From DASTRU01 sp035761045 (GTDB lineage: Bacteria; Pseudomonadota; Gammaproteobacteria; Burkholderiales; Burkholderiaceae_E): DNA of 6,572 nt. Positions 5,761 to 6,572 of this stretch are shown piece after piece. Below the pieces are notes generated by a model. That model had not been told where the DNA came from, ran no database searches, and was given only the letters and a program-made list of their open reading frames with translations. Positions within the stretch are counted from its first letter, which is position 1; every line of letters begins with the position of its first letter. Made by a program: the position numbers and the translations under genes. The stretch spans positions 1-6,572 of the forward strand of contig DASTRU010000031.1 in the NCBI GenBank assembly GCA_035761045.1. The letters run 5' to 3'.

Positions 5761-6572
5761 TTACTCCTTGCGCACGGTCGTATTCGCCGGGCTTACATTA
5801 GGTTCGGGGGAGGCTTGAGAAGACGTGATGCCGACGGCGTCTCGCACCGAGTCGGCGTCGGACGCCTGCAAATCGGTGCCGCGATCCAGGCGTTCCAACG
5901 CCTCGGCGGTCAATACGATGATGCTGATGCGGCGATTGGTGGGATCGAGCGCATCGTCACGATTAAGTAACGACGACGACGCCAGGCCAATCACGCGCAC
6001 GATTTTGCGTTCGTCCATGCCGCCCGCCACCAGTTCGCGACGCGATGCGTTGGCGCGGTCGGCCGACAATTCCCAGTTGCTATAACCACGTTCGCCGCCA
6101 GCATATGGCGCGGCATCGGTATGGCCCGACAACGTGATGCGGTTATCGACTTCGTTAAGCGTGCTGCCAATCTCGCGCAGGATGTCGCGCATGTAATCGT
6201 TAACGATGGCCGAGCCGCTGTTGAACATCGGCCGATTTTTATCGTCGACGATTTGAATGCGCAGTCCATCGCGCGTGATGTCGATGCGCACTTGCGAGCG
6301 AAACGCCTTGAGCTTGGCATTCGTCTCCATCGCGTTTTCGATTCTCATGCGCAGCATGCGAATTTTTTCAGCGTCGAGCTTGGCGAGTTCGTCCTTCAAC
6401 GCTTGCAAGTTGATGCGCTTTTGATCGGCCTCGATATCGCCACGACGCGCGTTACCGTTAATGCGCGAAATATCCGTGCCGCCGCCCTTGATGATGCTCG
6501 AGCTATCGCCCGCGCCCGATCCACCACCCAAGGCCACTTGCAATGGCGTCTTGAAATACGACGCGATGCCTT
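5761..6572 (-). CDS. motB: MotB, flagellar stator protein (3' part; N-terminus beyond the right edge)
   Basis: MotB joins MotA in the proton-driven stator and fixes it to peptidoglycan. The window holds the last 269 residues; the frame is open to the edge (GIASYFKTPLQVALGGG...), so the TTG/ATG-like codons near 6543 are internal and the single membrane helix with its proton-binding Asp lies outside. Visible parts: post-membrane linker and plug-side region 1-60, then the OmpA-type peptidoglycan-binding domain at about 95-222 with ITLSGHTDAAPY (145-156), YSNWELSADRANASRREL (163-180) and NRRISIIVL (212-220). A tail of about 45 residues, rich in Asp, Ser and Pro, ends in VRKE. The sequence is of the betaproteobacterial type. 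It is the first gene of the visible operon; its last codons contain the ribosome site for cheY, and motA would be expected just upstream. Confidence 0.95.
   Translation of the reverse strand, partial: GIASYFKTPLQVALGGGSGAGDSSSIIKGGGTDISRINGNARRGDIEADQKRINLQALKDELAKLDAEKIRMLRMRIENAMETNAKLKAFRSQVRIDITRDGLRIQIVDDKNRPMFNSGSAIVNDYMRDILREIGSTLNEVDNRITLSGHTDAAPYAGGERGYSNWELSADRANASRRELVAGGMDERKIVRVIGLASSSLLNRDDALDPTNRRISIIVLTAEALERLDRGTDLQASDADSVRDAVGITSSQASPEPNVSPANTTVRKE
5764..5769 (-). promoter_or_regulatory. Shine-Dalgarno AAGGAG of cheY inside the last codons of motB
   Basis: AAGGAG encodes the final Lys-Glu of MotB, is followed by the stop TAA, and lies 6 bases from the cheY ATG. This strong site decides the cheY start. 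Confidence 0.8.

Noticed and set aside
6541..6543. Start codon of motB at 6543
   Set aside because: The codon is TTG and the frame continues with GIASYFKTP to the window edge, matching the segment just after the MotB membrane helix, so it is internal.
1..6572. CRISPR arrays, tRNA or rRNA genes, insertion sequences
   Set aside because: No regularly spaced direct repeats, tRNA-like cloverleaf arms, transposase text or terminal inverted repeats with target duplications were seen on reading both strands.

Overview
The window looks like the chromosome of a flagellated betaproteobacterium, probably of the order Burkholderiales. The basis is the MotB, CheY and CheZ sequences, which read like the Burkholderia/Ralstonia versions as I remember them (no search was run), together with moderately high GC and strong GC bias at third codon positions. 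Genus cannot be set from this window.

Right half, minus strand, read from right to left: the 3' part of motB (its N-terminus lies beyond the right edge), then cheY, then cheZ. The genes are separated by only 3 and 7 bases, and each downstream Shine-Dalgarno sequence sits in the end of the gene before it. A short intrinsic terminator follows cheZ directly. This is the end of a motility/chemotaxis operon: MotB anchors the stator to peptidoglycan, phosphorylated CheY reverses the motor, and CheZ dephosphorylates CheY. No cheA or cheW is present between motB and cheY.

Middle, minus strand: a 143-base intergenic region holds the cheZ terminator, a 7-4-7 palindrome and three copies of CGAGGAC in alternating orientation. 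It leads into a large (1133 aa) membrane-anchored sensor diguanylate cyclase with a periplasmic dCache-like domain, five PAS domains (three forming a recognisable internal repeat) and a C-terminal GGDEF domain with an AGDEF active-site loop and a canonical RxxD inhibitory site. It has its own leader, but its position beside motB-cheY-cheZ fits a role in setting c-di-GMP and so the balance of swimming and attachment.

Left part, plus strand: a convergent 358-residue gene that I do not recognise. It has a long disordered Ser/Pro/Arg-rich N-terminus and a folded C-terminal half with features reminiscent of ADP-ribosyltransferase-fold effectors. It is the best candidate for something undescribed: a possible secreted effector next to motility genes. 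The first ~107 bases carry the edge of another gene whose strand cannot be decided.
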